Numbered from the stretch's first letter, positions 9,722 through 24,182 are shown. The stretch: DNA of 64,000 nucleotides from Persicaria tinctoria (GCA_037127255.1 JBANSL010000016.1:1862501-1926500), one strand, 5' to 3'. Notes: generated from the sequence alone by a model not told the origin. Made by a program: numbers and translations.

Positions 9722-12700
9722 TGTTTTTTTTTAAAAAAATCTTGTAAAGATGTTTGTTTTGAGTTTATTGAATGATGATGAAAATGAGAGCAATGAGGAG
9801 AGATTATATAGCATTACTATGTGTGGAAGTGAATGTAGGAAGGTGGGTGGATGTGTTGGTTAGTTAAATTAGGTGATTTGGAGGGAAGATGGATTTATGG
9901 GATTTGGAGGGAAACAAATTAAATCAATCAAACAAGCAAGGTTTTGATGGTTAAGCTTTGGTTTTAGAGTGATGTTTAAGTCAGGGAAAGACACAAGTTT
10001 GTTGGTAACAACAGTCCCCATGTTGACACCCACTTACTTGTTTGGTTTTGATGATTTCAATTTGGTTTTCTTAATTTCTATGGTTGACTGATTTTGATGC
10101 TTACCCTTTGTTACACTGCTAATCAACTTGTTGAAATGACTATACTTCAAATTGATGTTTCCAAACAACTGACTTGCTATATGCACGGTTCTATATTGTT
10201 AAATGCAAGGTAATTTTAGCTGCTTATGGTGTTGATAAACTTTTTTTGACTTAAAAAAATAATTATTTAATCGGCTTCTCATCGGAATTTTTTTTTTCGA
10301 CATTCACAATCACCAACCTTTTCAGTTACCGATTTTTTCGATCTTCTTCAAGTAAGTTTGGTCAGGAGAAAAGCTAAGTTGAATAATTCCACACTTTTCT
10401 TATTAGTACTAATGTGGTTTCTTGTTCCTCTTGAACAATGACTTAACTAACAACTCGTACTATAGATATATTTCACATCATTTGGTTTAAATTATCTGGT
10501 TTGATATGAAAAATGAAATATATTGTGATTTAATTTGTAAGTCTCTCTTCTTTAGTTAGCTTTTGGTACACAATTTTAATTGAATGAGATGAGATATAAG
10601 ATAAGACTAGAGGATTGCATGGAAAAATTAATAATAAAAAAAGGGGAGAAAAGGGTGAAAGGTAGCCTTCAGGCTCCTACCATTAATTAATCCTTACTAT
10701 GGAAGGCAAACTCTAAAGTGTTTTGACAATTGACCTTTCTCTATTAACACTTGGAAAACTGGACAAAAATAATATCAAGTATCAACTTTTGGCCAAAAAT
10801 AATATGAACTTTGAAATTGACCGTTTCATATACGAACTATTGCCCTATTAACCGAAAATAATATATATGTGTATTCCGGTGAACTTTCCGACCAAATACG
10901 CCACGTGGACGCCGGAAAACACACATGGTATAAATTTTTGTCGCGTCACCAAACTTGTAAGTTATGTCATGTCATAAATTTGTTTTTCAGTTTTTTTTTT
11001 TAAAAAAAAGAAAAATTAAACAAATAGGCAAATAACTACCGTACCTTTCGAAACAATGGAATCGAGGGTGAGCGTATTCACTTTCTTCTCAATTTTATCT
11101 GCTCGTTCTCTCCTCCATTGTTTCGAAAGGTACGATAGCTATTTGCCTATATGTTTAATTTTTCTTTTTAAAAAAAAAACTGAAAAATAAATTTATGACA
11201 TGACATAACTTACAAGTTTGGTGACGTGACAAAAATTTATACCATGTGTGTTTTCCGGCATCCACGTGGCGTATTTGGTCGGAAAGTTCACCGGAATACA
11301 CATATGTATTATTTTCGGTTAATAGGGCGATAGTTCGTATATGAAACGGTCAATTTCAAAGTTCGTATTATTTTTGGCCAAAAGTTGATACTTGATATTA
11401 TTTTTGTCCATTTTTCCTTAACACTTTAACACTTAAGAGCCAATGGTGTTTACATTTGCAAAAATTGCAAGGTAAAGTGCACCTAATACACCTCTTTGCT
11501 ACTGAGACATAGGGTTGTTGCCTGTTGGGTTTGTTAATTTGATCAAGAGCCCCAATTTGTTCAACTTAATTTATATGCCAAACCATGATCTTTTCAACAA
11601 CACTAGTTTATTTCACATAAGTATTTAGTTTATGAATATGAGAATGGATTAAATTTTGATCAATACATTCAAGATTCAACCAATAAAAATAAAAATACAA
11701 TCATCTAATCATTATATCGTTGTTAATTGGAATAGTCAATGTATGATGTCATATTGACTAGTGTTTATACGCGCTAAGAGCATCTCTCGTGATAAGTCAA
11801 AAAATGGGTTTTGGCCTGATTTTCTTCCCACCCTAAATCAAAACTCATTTTAGCCTTTTTGTTTTTGAACTATTTTATAAACAAAGGCTAAATTTGGCTT
11901 CCTCTTTTGGAATACCAAATGCTATTTATTTATTTATTTTTAAGTGTTTAATATTTATGTAAATCTATAAATAATATAATTATAAATCTATATATTATAT
12001 AGTTATGATTTTTAATTAAAAATAAAAGTTATAGTATTGTAAAGATATTCAAGAGTTATTCGATATAAATATAATATTTGATATATTTAAATTATCATTT
12101 CATACATAATATTTTAGAAAATGGCATTAATCTTTTTTATTATAGAGTTATCAAAATTATAATAAAAATAAATATTATGTTGCTTAATGTACTAAAGATA
12201 AAATTGAGGGACGGAAATGAGATGTGAAAGTCGTATAAAATATTCTTTTTTAATAGGCTATTTTCCCTAGCCATTATGGCTTCCGAGAGAATATGCTCTA
12301 AGGGGAAGCTGAGTAATTTCCGGTGTAGTAGATTTAGACTAAAGATCGCCCCTTTAACCTTTTCTCGTTGTTGTAGTGATGGATTTGGTATCGATAGACG
12401 ATAGCTATTCAGGTGAAATCACGTGATCGGAAACACCTGTATACAAAGTGTGCTCGCTAAACACACAACATCGAACTCAATGGCCCAAAATATTGGGCCA
12501 AATTGGGCTTACAAGGCCCAATAGGCCCAATAGCAACAAAAATTTAGCCTTTTGATGAAATTGAAAGAACTCTTGTTATTGAATCCACAAATTACAAAGA
12601 GCGGTGGCTTGAACTTGAACACCCCAAAACCCACCCAAATCAAATGTCAAAGAAATCTCTCATCATCCTTACACTCACACTACAATTTAAAAAAAAAAAC

Positions 12701-12832
12701 ACAAAATCAAACACTCCAACACCAAATTTCATTATGAAAAAAATAAATAAATTCAACGAAAAAGAAAAAAAAAACCACTTCAAGATGTCATGATCCGCCC
12801 TCTCATCATCACTAACACGACCAAAATCATCA
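9722..12832. other. Spacer between the two laccases
   Basis: No gene is seen. The first few hundred bases are the laccase 1 promoter. A 665-bp Mutator-type hairpin element (10753-11417) sits about 1.0 kb upstream of the laccase 1 ATG. The rest is AT-rich and ends in the 3' untranslated region of laccase 2. Confidence 0.6.
10753..11417. mobile_element. Mutator-type MITE with ~305-bp inverted arms
   Basis: An almost complete inverted repeat of 665 bp. The left end GGAAAACTGGACAAAAATA and the inverted right end GGAAAAATGGACAAAAATA match, and the arms run about 305 bp to a central loop of about 55 bp near 11058-11111. It is flanked by an exact 9-bp direct repeat TTAACACTT (10744-10752 and 11418-11426), typical of Mutator-like transposition. 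No coding frame. A transcript would fold into a long hairpin. Confidence 0.88.
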
Positions 12833-15024
12833 TCAACACTTGGGGAGATCCGCCGGAGGAGGCAACAGCTTCTCCTCCGGCCTCTCCCCATCCAATACGA
12901 TCCACGCCATCTTCAATCCCCAGCTTGTGTGTACTTCGAAATGGCAATGCATAAACCACACCCCTACACATTCATATTTTTTACAACGGATTTATAAAAT
13001 ATAGCTGAAATTTAAAAAAAAAAAAAAATAGTTAAAATTGTTGCGAATTTCGTACCTGGATTATCCGCTACAAACCGGATAGCGACCCATCCTCCAACGG
13101 GCACAGCCACCGTGTTCCTCTCAACCGGATCGACCAAATTGAACCCTGCCGGGTCGTTATTCGGGTCGAAATTGCCGAAACCGGATCCGACGACGAAGAA
13201 ATTGAATCCGTGGAGATGGAGCGGGTGGCTCTCCGCGCCGAGAATGCTTGTATCCTGCAACACCAGCTCGACCGTCGTATTATACGCCAAAACCGCCACT
13301 TTCGTCGCATTACTCACCATGGTGTTATTTGGCGGATTCCCTGTGTAGTTGAACGGAGTGAACGGACTCATGGGGAAATTCGACGCATAAACGCCGTTAG
13401 ACCGCCCGCTAAAGTGCGCCTGCAGCAATGCCGTTGTGGGTTGCACGAACGAGACGTTGTTAACGGATGCGGCGAATTTCGTCCCGTTAGGGCCCTGGCA
13501 CGTGCCGTTACTAAGGTCGCACGGATTCGTCCCAAGACCGATGGTGAAGAAAAAGCGTCGGTTAATTTGCAACGGAATTTTGGCGGGAAACTTAGCGCTC
13601 GCGAGGCTGCGGAGCTGGCTGGTGAAGTTGATCGCGGCCGATGTGTCGTTGAGCGCTGGGAGAGTCGGCTTGAACAGGGGGAGCTTCTTGAAGGGCTCGT
13701 ACTCGAGGACACCGGCGACGGTCGAGTTGTCGAAGGTGCCCTGGCCGGTGACGTAGGGGCGGGCCATCATGAGGAAGTTGGCGCGCGGTGAGGCGGGCTT
13801 GGTGTGAAGGAGGACGTTCGTGGTTTGGCCCGGGGTGATGAAGAGCGTGTCGGTTACGAATGGCTTCACGTAGACCGCGTCAGCATCGACTACCGTCAAG
13901 GTGTGGTTCGCGATGCTAAAGAAGAGGTCGTCGTTGAGTGCAGCATTGATGATTCGGAGGAGGTATGTCTTTCCGGGCTTTACCTTCAGCTTGAACGTAT
14001 CTGATCACATCGATTATAAACTAAGAAATGAAACTGTATATAAGCTGGTGAACTACTCTTATACGTGTTTTGTTTACTGACCTTTAACAGAGCAATTATA
14101 CAAGGGACCGGGGAGGCCATTGATGGTGTAGGCATCGGAGACATTTGGGCCTCCTCCGGTTCGAAGGGCTTGGCTTATGATAGCTTCTGTATCGGCTTTG
14201 AACCATTCCCCTGCAAGGAAAAGGTGCAAATTCAAACAAACACACTATAAGTTTTATGTTCTTCAATGAGAAATTCAACATCATTTAAGACAAATAAAGA
14301 TGGGCTATGGAATGTACCAAATATGATAGGAACTTCCTTGTAAGGTTTGATGAATGGGTAGGATTCGTTGCGCTTCGGAAGGATGATGATGGGGCCATAA
14401 AGTGTCGCCCTTAGCCAAGAGATGTGCGCGTGCCAAAACAGTGTGCCCCTTTGTCCGGTGATGGTGTAATTGTACGTGTAGCTTTGGCCGGTTTGGATCG
14501 GACACTGAGTTATGTATGCCGGACCATCTGCCCATCCGCTCCTCAACTGCCTTATTCCGTGCCTATAGTAACATCATATCGATTGGTCACGGACATTGTA
14601 GTAACGAAAAATGTAAGATATAATCTTAAATTTTTTGTTCACTAAAATATGTAATCACACTTAGGTGCAATGTTAAGATACCAATGGATGGTAATGTTGT
14701 TGGGGACATGGTTGACGACACGAATGAGGAGGCGATCACCCTCCCTAGCCACAATGCGAGGGCCGGGGAACTGGCCATTGACCGTCACAATACTCTTCGT
14801 ATGGCACAAACGTGTAACGTTTTGCATAACAATCTGCCAAGTTATAGCACATTCGAATCAAATAACGCAACCATGTCGAGCTAAAGGAAAGCCAATGTAG
14901 CAAAGAGATTAGTACATACATCGAACTGATAATGCCTTGTTACGCCTTCATCCTTAGCCAGGGCGGCTTTCGTGGCAAGAAGACCAAAAGCGAGTACTAC
15001 GAGTAAAAGGGTCTTGATTCCCAT
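12833..15024 (-). CDS. Laccase 2 (LAC17-type multicopper oxidase), 568 aa
   Basis: Secreted laccase in tandem with laccase 1. Six exons in coding order: 15024-14920, 14833-14682, 14562-14318, 14210-14082, 14000-13056 and 12963-12833, giving 569 codons with the stop. All five introns are GT-AG. The ATG opens a signal peptide ([20 protein letters not shown]). Copper motifs HWHG, HAHISW, HPLHLHG and HCHFEVH are present; the last has F in place of the L of laccase 1. The C-terminus ends ADLPKC. The final intron splits the codon after ...DNP, just before VWFMHCH; this is the intron that laccase 1 lacks. A TATATATA run at about 15123-15131 is a suitable TATA region. A partly matching miR397 site lies at 13931-13951. 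Confidence 0.95.
13931..13951 (-). promoter_or_regulatory. Degenerate miR397 target site in laccase 2 mRNA
   Basis: This occupies the same codons as the site in laccase 1. The plus strand differs from miR397a (as I recall it) at two positions: base 3, giving an A:C mismatch, and base 15, giving a G:U wobble. Such pairing usually still permits cleavage in plants, perhaps less efficiently. Confidence 0.65.
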
Positions 15025-18000
15025 CTTCTCGAATCGAGCCCTTCGAATTGGATTATTTGAATCGATAGAGAAGAAGTTGTATTTGAGGGTTTGAGGTGTG
15101 TATAGATGGATGGAAACTAAGGGTATATATAGTTATATATATATACTGTACAATAGAAATATATGTGACAACTGACAAGGTTGTTGCTTCAGTTAGGTGA
15201 TAGAATAGGAAACACCAATGAGGAACTCACATTTCATAACCACTTGGTACAACACCGGTCATAAAAAATGAATAGCTTCTTGTGGGGTTGACTAGCTAGC
15301 TAGTTTGCATTAGTTCATAATTCAACTCATTTTCTACTTTAGAGAGGTTTATAATTAAGAAAGTAGCTATAAACTAAACAAAAATTAGACTGCTTAGGCA
15401 TCCTTCTTTTTCAAATAATGGACCATTTGGTATATTTTACACTTTTTAGCAAATAAATGATATATATATACATATATATATTTAAAAATAATTATAGGTC
15501 AACAAATAAAGGAAAATAGTATAAGAAGTTGGAGTATTAACGGAATACGCGGTGTATAAATTAACGAAACTAGAAACTTTAATTATTAATAGTGTTAAAC
15601 TTAAAAGTAGATATCAAACATAATGTTATAGATGTTATACGAAGTATTTGGTAAAAGGGTAAATGAAGCTGATAGACATACTATTTGTGTAAAATATATG
15701 TTAATAATCTCGTATGATGCTTGGTAACTATAATTGTTAAGGTAACTGATGAAAACTTGCGAATAAAAAAAAACTCTGAAAAGCTTGGGTGGGTATCTGT
15801 TAAAAATCACTGATTTCAAAAATTAATTAAACTAAAATCTTATATTTATTTTATTAAAACTATATAATATCAAAATCAAAACCTCCTAAAAACTAGCTAA
15901 TTTCAGACATGGAGTGTAACTTGATTGTGTTTTGGGAGATTTGCATCCAAAATATAAATGCTAAATTAAAATAGGAACATGGGGTGTTTCATAAAGATGA
16001 AATCTGATAAAGATCAAAAATAAGTGAAGGGGGATTAAGGCAACAGTCAAAACCAAGGGTGGGTGTGAAGACACTTTCTGACCCACTGTACTTGCTTAGA
16101 GTGGCATGCACTTTATAAGGAATGCATGGAAATGTCTCTTTTTTTATTTTTTGTGTTGACATGGTTTGCATTGCAATTGCTGCTTGAAAGCAAAGAAGCT
16201 TAAAATCAGGGATTTGTAGTGTGTGGAGAGGTGTATTTGTCAATTGTCATTTCACCACCTACATCTCTACAAAACTATGTATGCAGCTTACACTACACTA
16301 ATCTCTCAGTCTCATAACCATTGCTTGTGTTTGCCGTTCCGATTGAGATATGGATGGATAAGGTCCGATAATATTGTAGCTGATAAGGTTTAATTATTCG
16401 ACGATGGTTGCAATTAGATCAGCCTAATATGTTAAACATGTATTTGCATAAGAAAAATTCAAGTAGAAAATTTGGATGAACTCTTCCTTCAAAAGATGGG
16501 AGAAATGCAGGTAACATATAACATGTAATAAAATTTGGATTAATTACGAGAAACGACCTTAACTTTGAAGGCCGATGTAAATAATAGGTTGCCTTTCAAA
16601 GTTGTGGTAAATAGCTCAAACTATGGGATGAGTTGCGAATCGAAGCCAAGATTATAATTTGCAATGGGCTATAGGACATAGACACACCCGATAGTTGGGA
16701 CTATTTGCTTCAACTTAAAAGTTTAAGCCATTTCACATAACTGGCCAATTAGGCCAATGTAGTGACTTGGATCTAGGAGATTCAAGTCATGATATAGGCA
16801 AATATAAGAAAAGTTGGATGAAAGTTATTCAGCATAACCTGACACTCTCACACTTTTGGTATTGATAGAAAATATGCCCATAGGTTTAGATCACTGGAAG
16901 AGACATATTCAGGTTGATGATGTTTATATTTGTTTGTACATGCCTCATGCCTCTGTTTATCTGTTGTATTTGCTTTTGTCTAATATTTTTAGTTCTACAG
17001 ATTGTACAGATTCTTAGATCTTTCAAAGATACCTTTTCGATTTATCGGGGTAATGGTGTGTCAATTCCGACCCCTCAAACCTTGCTTCTAACTAGGCAAG
17101 GACCGAGGGATAGACTAGGGTCTGCTCTGACTCATTTCGTGCTTAAAAAAAAGGGGGGGATAAAAAGAAAAAGAAAATTAATAAAAAATTATTAATTTGT
17201 TTATTAAATTAAGGATTTTATTTATGAAAATGATGCATATAAAAAAAATCTATCCAACCCATATCAAAATTTTATCTTGGTGGTGGTTGTTGTTGTTGGG
17301 CAAATTAATGTGGTGATTTGTTAACATTGTATCCATGGATTTGAGGCCAAACTCATTCTTGGGCCTTTTGGCAAATAAACCGACTTGGGCCTGCACATGG
17401 AATGGGCCCTAGCCAGAAGCCCAACAACTTTTTGTTGGCTTTCCACTTTAAATCCTTCGAGAAGGTTGGATATTTGTAAAAAATTATGGTGACTTGATGC
17501 ATGCAGCAATGAAGGGCACTGACAAAACAATTTAAAGGCATTAAATAGCTTTCATAAATATTCTCAACTTCCATGGATCCCAAAATTGGTTGATTTATCA
17601 TTTAATTGAAGATGAGGAGCCCCAACTATAATTACTCCATGCATATTATACGGCCATACACATAGAGACACCTACATTCTACATGTTGTGGACATATGCA
17701 ATTCTTCCATTATTATTTTTTTCTTGATCAAGAAAGTAATTGAAATATCAGACAAACTTGATGTTTTGAGAGACCGTAAAAATTGACAGACGTACATACC
17801 GTTATGAAAACAAACCATCAAACCAGAAAGTCAAAGTCGACTGAAAAGGGTTGGAAGAAAAAGTCGCCGATGAAACCCCTACAAAACTAGATGTCAGCAC
17901 AACTACCGCAAGTGTTGGTGGACAACGAGCCACACATTACCAGTCGTCTAGTTGGTTCAATTGAATAATTAAATCGATAGTTATTTTTTGTTAAAAAAAT

Positions 18001-18966
18001 ATATTATATATAATAATGCCAATGAGCGATTTGTAAATATGTTTATACTCCTAAATCTGGACTTATAAACAGTGTAATATAGTTTTTATAACGATTTCTA
18101 TCTTATATCTTTATGTCATACCGTTTTTTAAAAACAAGTGATAAGACTTGGAAGGACAAAGTTTTACTAAGGTGGTGTTATATTTTTCTGCCTTGTTACC
18201 AAATAAAAATCTCAGCAAAATAAAAAAAAATTCATGGAAAAAAGAAAGGAAAAAATCTAGCGGTGACAATGATATCCGTCCGTCTGTCCACGTATCAGCT
18301 GATCATCACGTGCAGTGCAGGTGCACCGTTCAAGGGGGACCCCAAAACGACGACGTTCTTACCACCGGCTCCGTTAGTTAATTGGCCGGTCAATCCACCA
18401 ATTTGTGATTTTTTTTAACAGATACAATTAGAATGAATTATACAAGATCAATATTCTATCATTTGGACGATTTTTGGATGAAAACTTGTACTTCTAAATT
18501 TGTAATGAGTAAATATATTGACTCTATGATCCAATTGTTCACCTCGCTAAACACGTGGCGAACCAATTTGTGAAAATTGAAACTAATTTACGAAAGTATC
18601 AACTTTTTTATAATTATTGTTGATAATTTTATATTTATGAGGATCAATTAAATAACCAAATCCATTGAATATGGATACAAATTAATTAATTACAGAAAAC
18701 TATATCAACTATATATGAACACATATTGTCTGCAAAATACATTACAATTTACAACCAAATCAATTAATTTGTCTTGATGCCTTTAAGTCTTGAACCAATT
18801 AGTAATAACCAATCAATCAATTATTTTACACACAGTATATAATATATAGTTGCTCGCATTTAAACATAACATTAATTCACAACTGTAACCATATACCATC
18901 CACTGTGTGTTATAAATATTAAAAAAAAATATAGAAAATATATATATCTCTCACATTAATATAATA
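15025..18966. other. Intergenic stretch, no gene seen
   Basis: AT-rich spacer between laccase 2 and the TA-cored element. The first ~120 bp is the laccase 2 promoter with TATA-like runs. Scattered short open frames have no recognisable domain, biased composition, and no splice context. I see no RNA gene. Confidence 0.55.
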
Positions 18967-20006
<1,040 letters not shown>

Positions 20007-20302
20007 AATATAATATGTGTGTGTTTAATAATTACAAACTCACCAAAACATTCAAACATATATAGTTCCATATATAATTCCAATCTTAGTTAAACAATTA
20101 TAACAAACTAAGAATTAGCAAAAAAAAAAAAAAAGGAAAAAATGAAACTATATATGGAATAATTTTAATTTTCCCGCACACATAATATATTAGTATTAAC
20201 TAAGAGTATATATAAATATAAACACAACCTAATTTACAAAATGCCGTTTAAACATTAGCATGTTGTACGAACTAAAACGTTAAATGCTACCTCGAGAATT
20301 TA

Positions 20303-21634
20303 TCAGACTCGCATGTTAAATTGTTGGACGGCCAAATCGCACCGAACCTGAGCCAAACCGATCCTCGACTTCTCAAGATCGAATTCCATCCACACGTTTT
20401 GCTGGTGGTGGTGGCCGATTATGTAAGCCTCCACTCCCAGCAAATCGGAGTTTCCGAAAGTGAAGCAGTGAATCCCGTCCATGTCCCGTACTTCCCCTGG
20501 CACCTTGTAGAGAAGCCTCTCGCCGGAGACTGCCATCTCCGCTCCGGTGAAGATTAGTGTGACGGTGGGAAGCCGGGGCAACCAGGTTTGGTTAACGGGT
20601 ACCCGGTAGCAAAGATCCATCCCGCCTTGGAAAATGTAGTCTGGGTCGTCTAAAGCCCGGAGGGCCCGGCCCGTTTGGTTTAGGAATTCGGATCTTAGGA
20701 CGTCGTAGACTGGGCCGAGGAGGAATGTGAACTGGGTACCTGAATCCACCATGGTCTGGCCCGCTCCCGTGTGGTCCGGTTCTAGGATCGAGCTCGGGAG
20801 GGATAGTAGCTTTGACCCGACCCGGATCCCTTCGAACCGGACCGTGTACGCGACCCGGTTGAAATACGGTAATGGGTATGAAATCTGAATCAACGGGGTG
20901 TAATTCAAGGGCGCGAGCCAAGTGAAACTGGCGTCGCCGAGTAACAAAACCCCGAGGTAATCGGAACCCGAAATGCAGTATGAGAATTTGCGGAACCCCA
21001 TTTGCGAAACGAACGACAAAGACCCGCGGTTCATCCCCATAAGCCCAGTCGTCTTCGAGTCCTCGCCCGGGTCGGAGCTAAAACCCGAATCCATACACCC
21101 GAAAACCGTACCCGTGAACCCGGCCGACCCGACCCGGAAAGTGTCGGTAGCGAGGCTCCCCTCGGAGGACGACATGTCGGCGTAGGAGAGCGTGGCGTGG
21201 CAGACCCGACCCGGATCGCACGAAACGGGTATCGGGAAGTCGCGGGTACGGGTCGTGCAAACCGGGTTATAGCACGAGACATTCGAGTAAGAACCGGATC
21301 GGGTCGGATAAAACGCGGCAGATTGGTTGGAGGCGGCGGCAGTAGTGGCGTTGGGGGAGGCGGCGGCGGAGGAGCGGTTGCAGCGGAGGTAGGAGAGCTC
21401 GCTGCCGGTGTCGAGAACCATGGAGACGTTCTGAGGAGGGGAGCCGACTTGGAGAGTGACGGTGAGGGTGACGTTGTGGTGGAAGGAGAGCTTGTTGGGG
21501 GGCCGTGGGAGGGACATGGAGGGGATTTTGGAGGTTGTTAGGGGCAGTATGTGGGTTTTGGGGGCGGAGGAGGAGCTAGGGCGGAGGAGGAGGGGTAGAA
21601 TGGTAATTAAGAGGAGGAGAGTGAGGGGTTTCAT
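20303..21634 (-). CDS. PCS1-like plant aspartic protease, 443 aa, intronless
   Basis: Pepsin-family (A1) peptidase of the plant nepenthesin-like group. The ATG opens a signal peptide (MKPLTLLLLITILPLLLRPS), so it enters the secretory pathway. The two catalytic aspartates are seen in DTGS (about residue 75) and DSGT (about 297). Wording around the first (HHNVTLTVTLQVGSPPQNV) resembles Arabidopsis PCS1, an endoplasmic-reticulum-associated protease that restrains cell death in gametes and embryos. PCS1 is about the same length and also intronless. The segment after DTGSELS has Y where W is usual (SELSYLRC). GC content is far above the flanks. A minus-strand TATATATAATCA (about 21706-21693) is 60-70 bp upstream. 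Orthology is inferred, not proven. Confidence 0.9.
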   Translation of the reverse strand: MKPLTLLLLITILPLLLRPSSSSAPKTHILPLTTSKIPSMSLPRPPNKLSFHHNVTLTVTLQVGSPPQNVSMVLDTGSELSYLRCNRSSAAASPNATTAAASNQSAAFYPTRSGSYSNVSCYNPVCTTRTRDFPIPVSCDPGRVCHATLSYADMSSSEGSLATDTFRVGSAGFTGTVFGCMDSGFSSDPGEDSKTTGLMGMNRGSLSFVSQMGFRKFSYCISGSDYLGVLLLGDASFTWLAPLNYTPLIQISYPLPYFNRVAYTVRFEGIRVGSKLLSLPSSILEPDHTGAGQTMVDSGTQFTFLLGPVYDVLRSEFLNQTGRALRALDDPDYIFQGGMDLCYRVPVNQTWLPRLPTVTLIFTGAEMAVSGERLLYKVPGEVRDMDGIHCFTFGNSDLLGVEAYIIGHHHQQNVWMEFDLEKSRIGLAQVRCDLAVQQFNMRV

Positions 21635-22169
21635 GGTGGCGGATCGGAGGAGAGAGTGAGATCGAGGAGAGGGAGATGGATCTTAATTTGATTATATATA
21701 TATAGGGGGCTCTTTCTTTGCACGTTTAGATTTTGTGGAATTTTTATCTAATCATTTATAATTGTGGTCCTCTCCATTTCTGTTGACTCCACCTTGATGA
21801 TAATATGTGATATATTTTTGTAGGGTTGATGGAAGACAAATAAGGTAGTATTTTATGCAAATATTAATTATATTTTGTGGTTGTTTTATTTGATTTATTA
21901 TTCTCGGAATATATTTATTTGGCTCACAAAATTATATGTGCTACGGAGTATTTATTTTAATTAGGCCAAGTATTGATTTTAAATATAAGCTTACGTGAGA
22001 TTTGGTATTGGATTTGATTTGTTTCTTACGTGTGTTTCAAATTGGTTTTTAAATTGAAGTCAAATTAGTTACGTGAGTTTTTAATATCAATTATATATAT
22101 ACTTTCGGACTAATATATTGCTTTTGTTTAAATAGTATCTCATATCTTTATTGGATTTTTTAGTTAAGA

Positions 22170-23210
22170 AAATATATTGGATAGACATGTGTTTCTAGAA
22201 TGTGTGTGTACAGGATACTCTCCTAGTATATCTCGGCCAGCAGTACAGCAAAGGAGAAATCAGTTTTAAATTCAAATTGAAGAGAAAGGTGTGGATCGGC
22301 TCTTCCTAGAATATCTCGGCCAAGATCTGAATTTTAATTCAAGAAAAAGATATGGAGCTGTACTAGCAACGCATACATCGTGTATCTCGGCCAGAAGTTT
22401 GAATTCAAATGATAGGAGGTCTCGGCAAAAGAATCTCCCAATTCAACATTTCAAATTTCTGTTACAACGTCTAAGGATTTGGAGAGATAAAGAAATCAGA
22501 AATTTGTTGGAGCTAGGGGATATAAAAGTCGAAGGAAAAGAACGTTCAGCTATACCTTCTGCCAAGCCGTCTCTGCGCATCAAAAGCTCTCGAGTCTACA
22601 GACACCATTGCTGATTTTATTTGCTTCCTTTCTCTCTCTATTCTGTATTTGATTTATCATCTTTGAGAGTTAGGAAGTCTTGAGCTTCATAGTTTATATT
22701 CAATCTCTGTTATACTAAGAGTATCATATACTCAAACGTATCACACTTAGGTGTGACGAAGGGGACTTTTATTTCTCTGTATCTTGGGTTGTACTAGATA
22801 GCTGAGAGATGTGGGGGCTCTTCTAGATTGGTCTAGGACTCTAAGGGATCTGAGTTGTACTAGATTGCAATTGTATAGGAGAGAGGCTTCTCGGTGAGCT
22901 ATTAGGATCCATAAGGAAAGAGGAATAAAAGTTGTTGAATCCTACGGGTTGGATAACCCTAGGCGGGGACGTAGGCTGGTTTAGAGCCGAACCTCGTTAA
23001 CAAGTCCTGTGTTATTTTATTTCTCTGCTATTATTCTTAAGTCTGATTACTTTGCAGAACTATCAAGGCACGAAAAAGTTGTTCAAGATCTTGAGACTGA
23101 GTTCAAGGCCTTGAAACCCATTATTCAGCCCTTGAAGTTACTTTCTCTACACAAGTTTGTGAAAAGCGTCTATACTCTATTCAACCCCCCCTTCTAGAAT
23201 ATCTGTCTCT
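22170..23210 (+). mobile_element. Probable Copia LTR remnant (solo LTR), ends uncertain
   Basis: The block has LTR-like order: a TATA-like GATATAAAAG near 22520, then a U5-like stretch GGCGGGGACGTAGGC followed by AGCCGAACCTCGTTAAC (about 22961-23000), and an end rich in C (CTATTCAACCCCCCCTTCTAG). I recognise that wording from many plant Copia LTRs. A motif like ATATCTCGGCCAG recurs three times near the left end. No gag-pol, primer-binding site or partner LTR is present. The borders and the solo-LTR reading are inference. Confidence 0.45.
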
Positions 23211-24182
23211 TACTTTTATTTACCTTAAGTACTCGTTTCTTCAATTTCTTATATATTGACTTAATTGGCTTTAGTCAAGTGGCATGGTGTAATCCATTTT
23301 GTGGTTTAAAATCATCTTCAAGATTTCTCTAAATAAGAAATAAAATATATATTTTTTAAATGATTTTTTTCGAAAGTTCCATTTCTAAGATTTAAACTTA
23401 AAATGTATATTTAAGGAAATTTCTCTTCTTTTTTTTTTGCTGCTTCTTCATTTTGAAAAAGGAGATGGGGAATCTACTTGACTAAAAAACAACTTAAAAT
23501 TCTCAAAATCTTTGAAATGGAGAATTTGTTGGAGATGCTCTAAAGAGCTGGTTTGAAGTATCAAGTTTAAGCAATAAGATTAACTCCGATAATATGGTCT
23601 GAATGTTTAAATATACACATTTTGATATAGATAGTATGTGTTTAAAATATGCACAAAATGTTTAAATATAAGCACAATACCTTTCCTATGTGCATTTTTT
23701 TTAATCACTTTTCTATTGAATAAGAATTATTCTTAGTGGTTATTTTTAAGATTTTCTTTAAAATTTAAACACAATTAATTAATTGAATAAAATACCAAAA
23801 ATTTATATATTTTTTCTTGTAAATTTGCATATTTACACAGAATTATGTGTACAATCTCCATTGCACAAAAGTTATGCTTTATTGGGATAAAATCAGCAGC
23901 ATATTGTAAATAAAAATAAAATTTAAAATCAATTATCATATATAATACTATGTAGTATTTCTTTTCTTGGTAAAAATATATGTGTTCCTGATATCATGGA
24001 ATAAGTAGGCTCCATGCATATTTATAATATATTCCCGTTATCTTTAATCAAAATATATCCTTTTTTTTGTAAGTATTAATAAAAAGATATCTAACGCCAT
24101 GTGCAATGTGTCAATGTGTAAGGACTTTATTATATATTATTATATATAGTTGTGCATTCACAACTTTCATTTACTAATTTTA

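Noticed and set aside
13210..13791. 193-codon frame on the plus strand
   Set aside because: Antisense shadow of laccase 2 exon 5 in GC-rich DNA.
21002..21541. 179-codon frame on the plus strand
   Set aside because: Antisense shadow of the aspartic protease; Arg/Gly/Val-rich composition with no domain.
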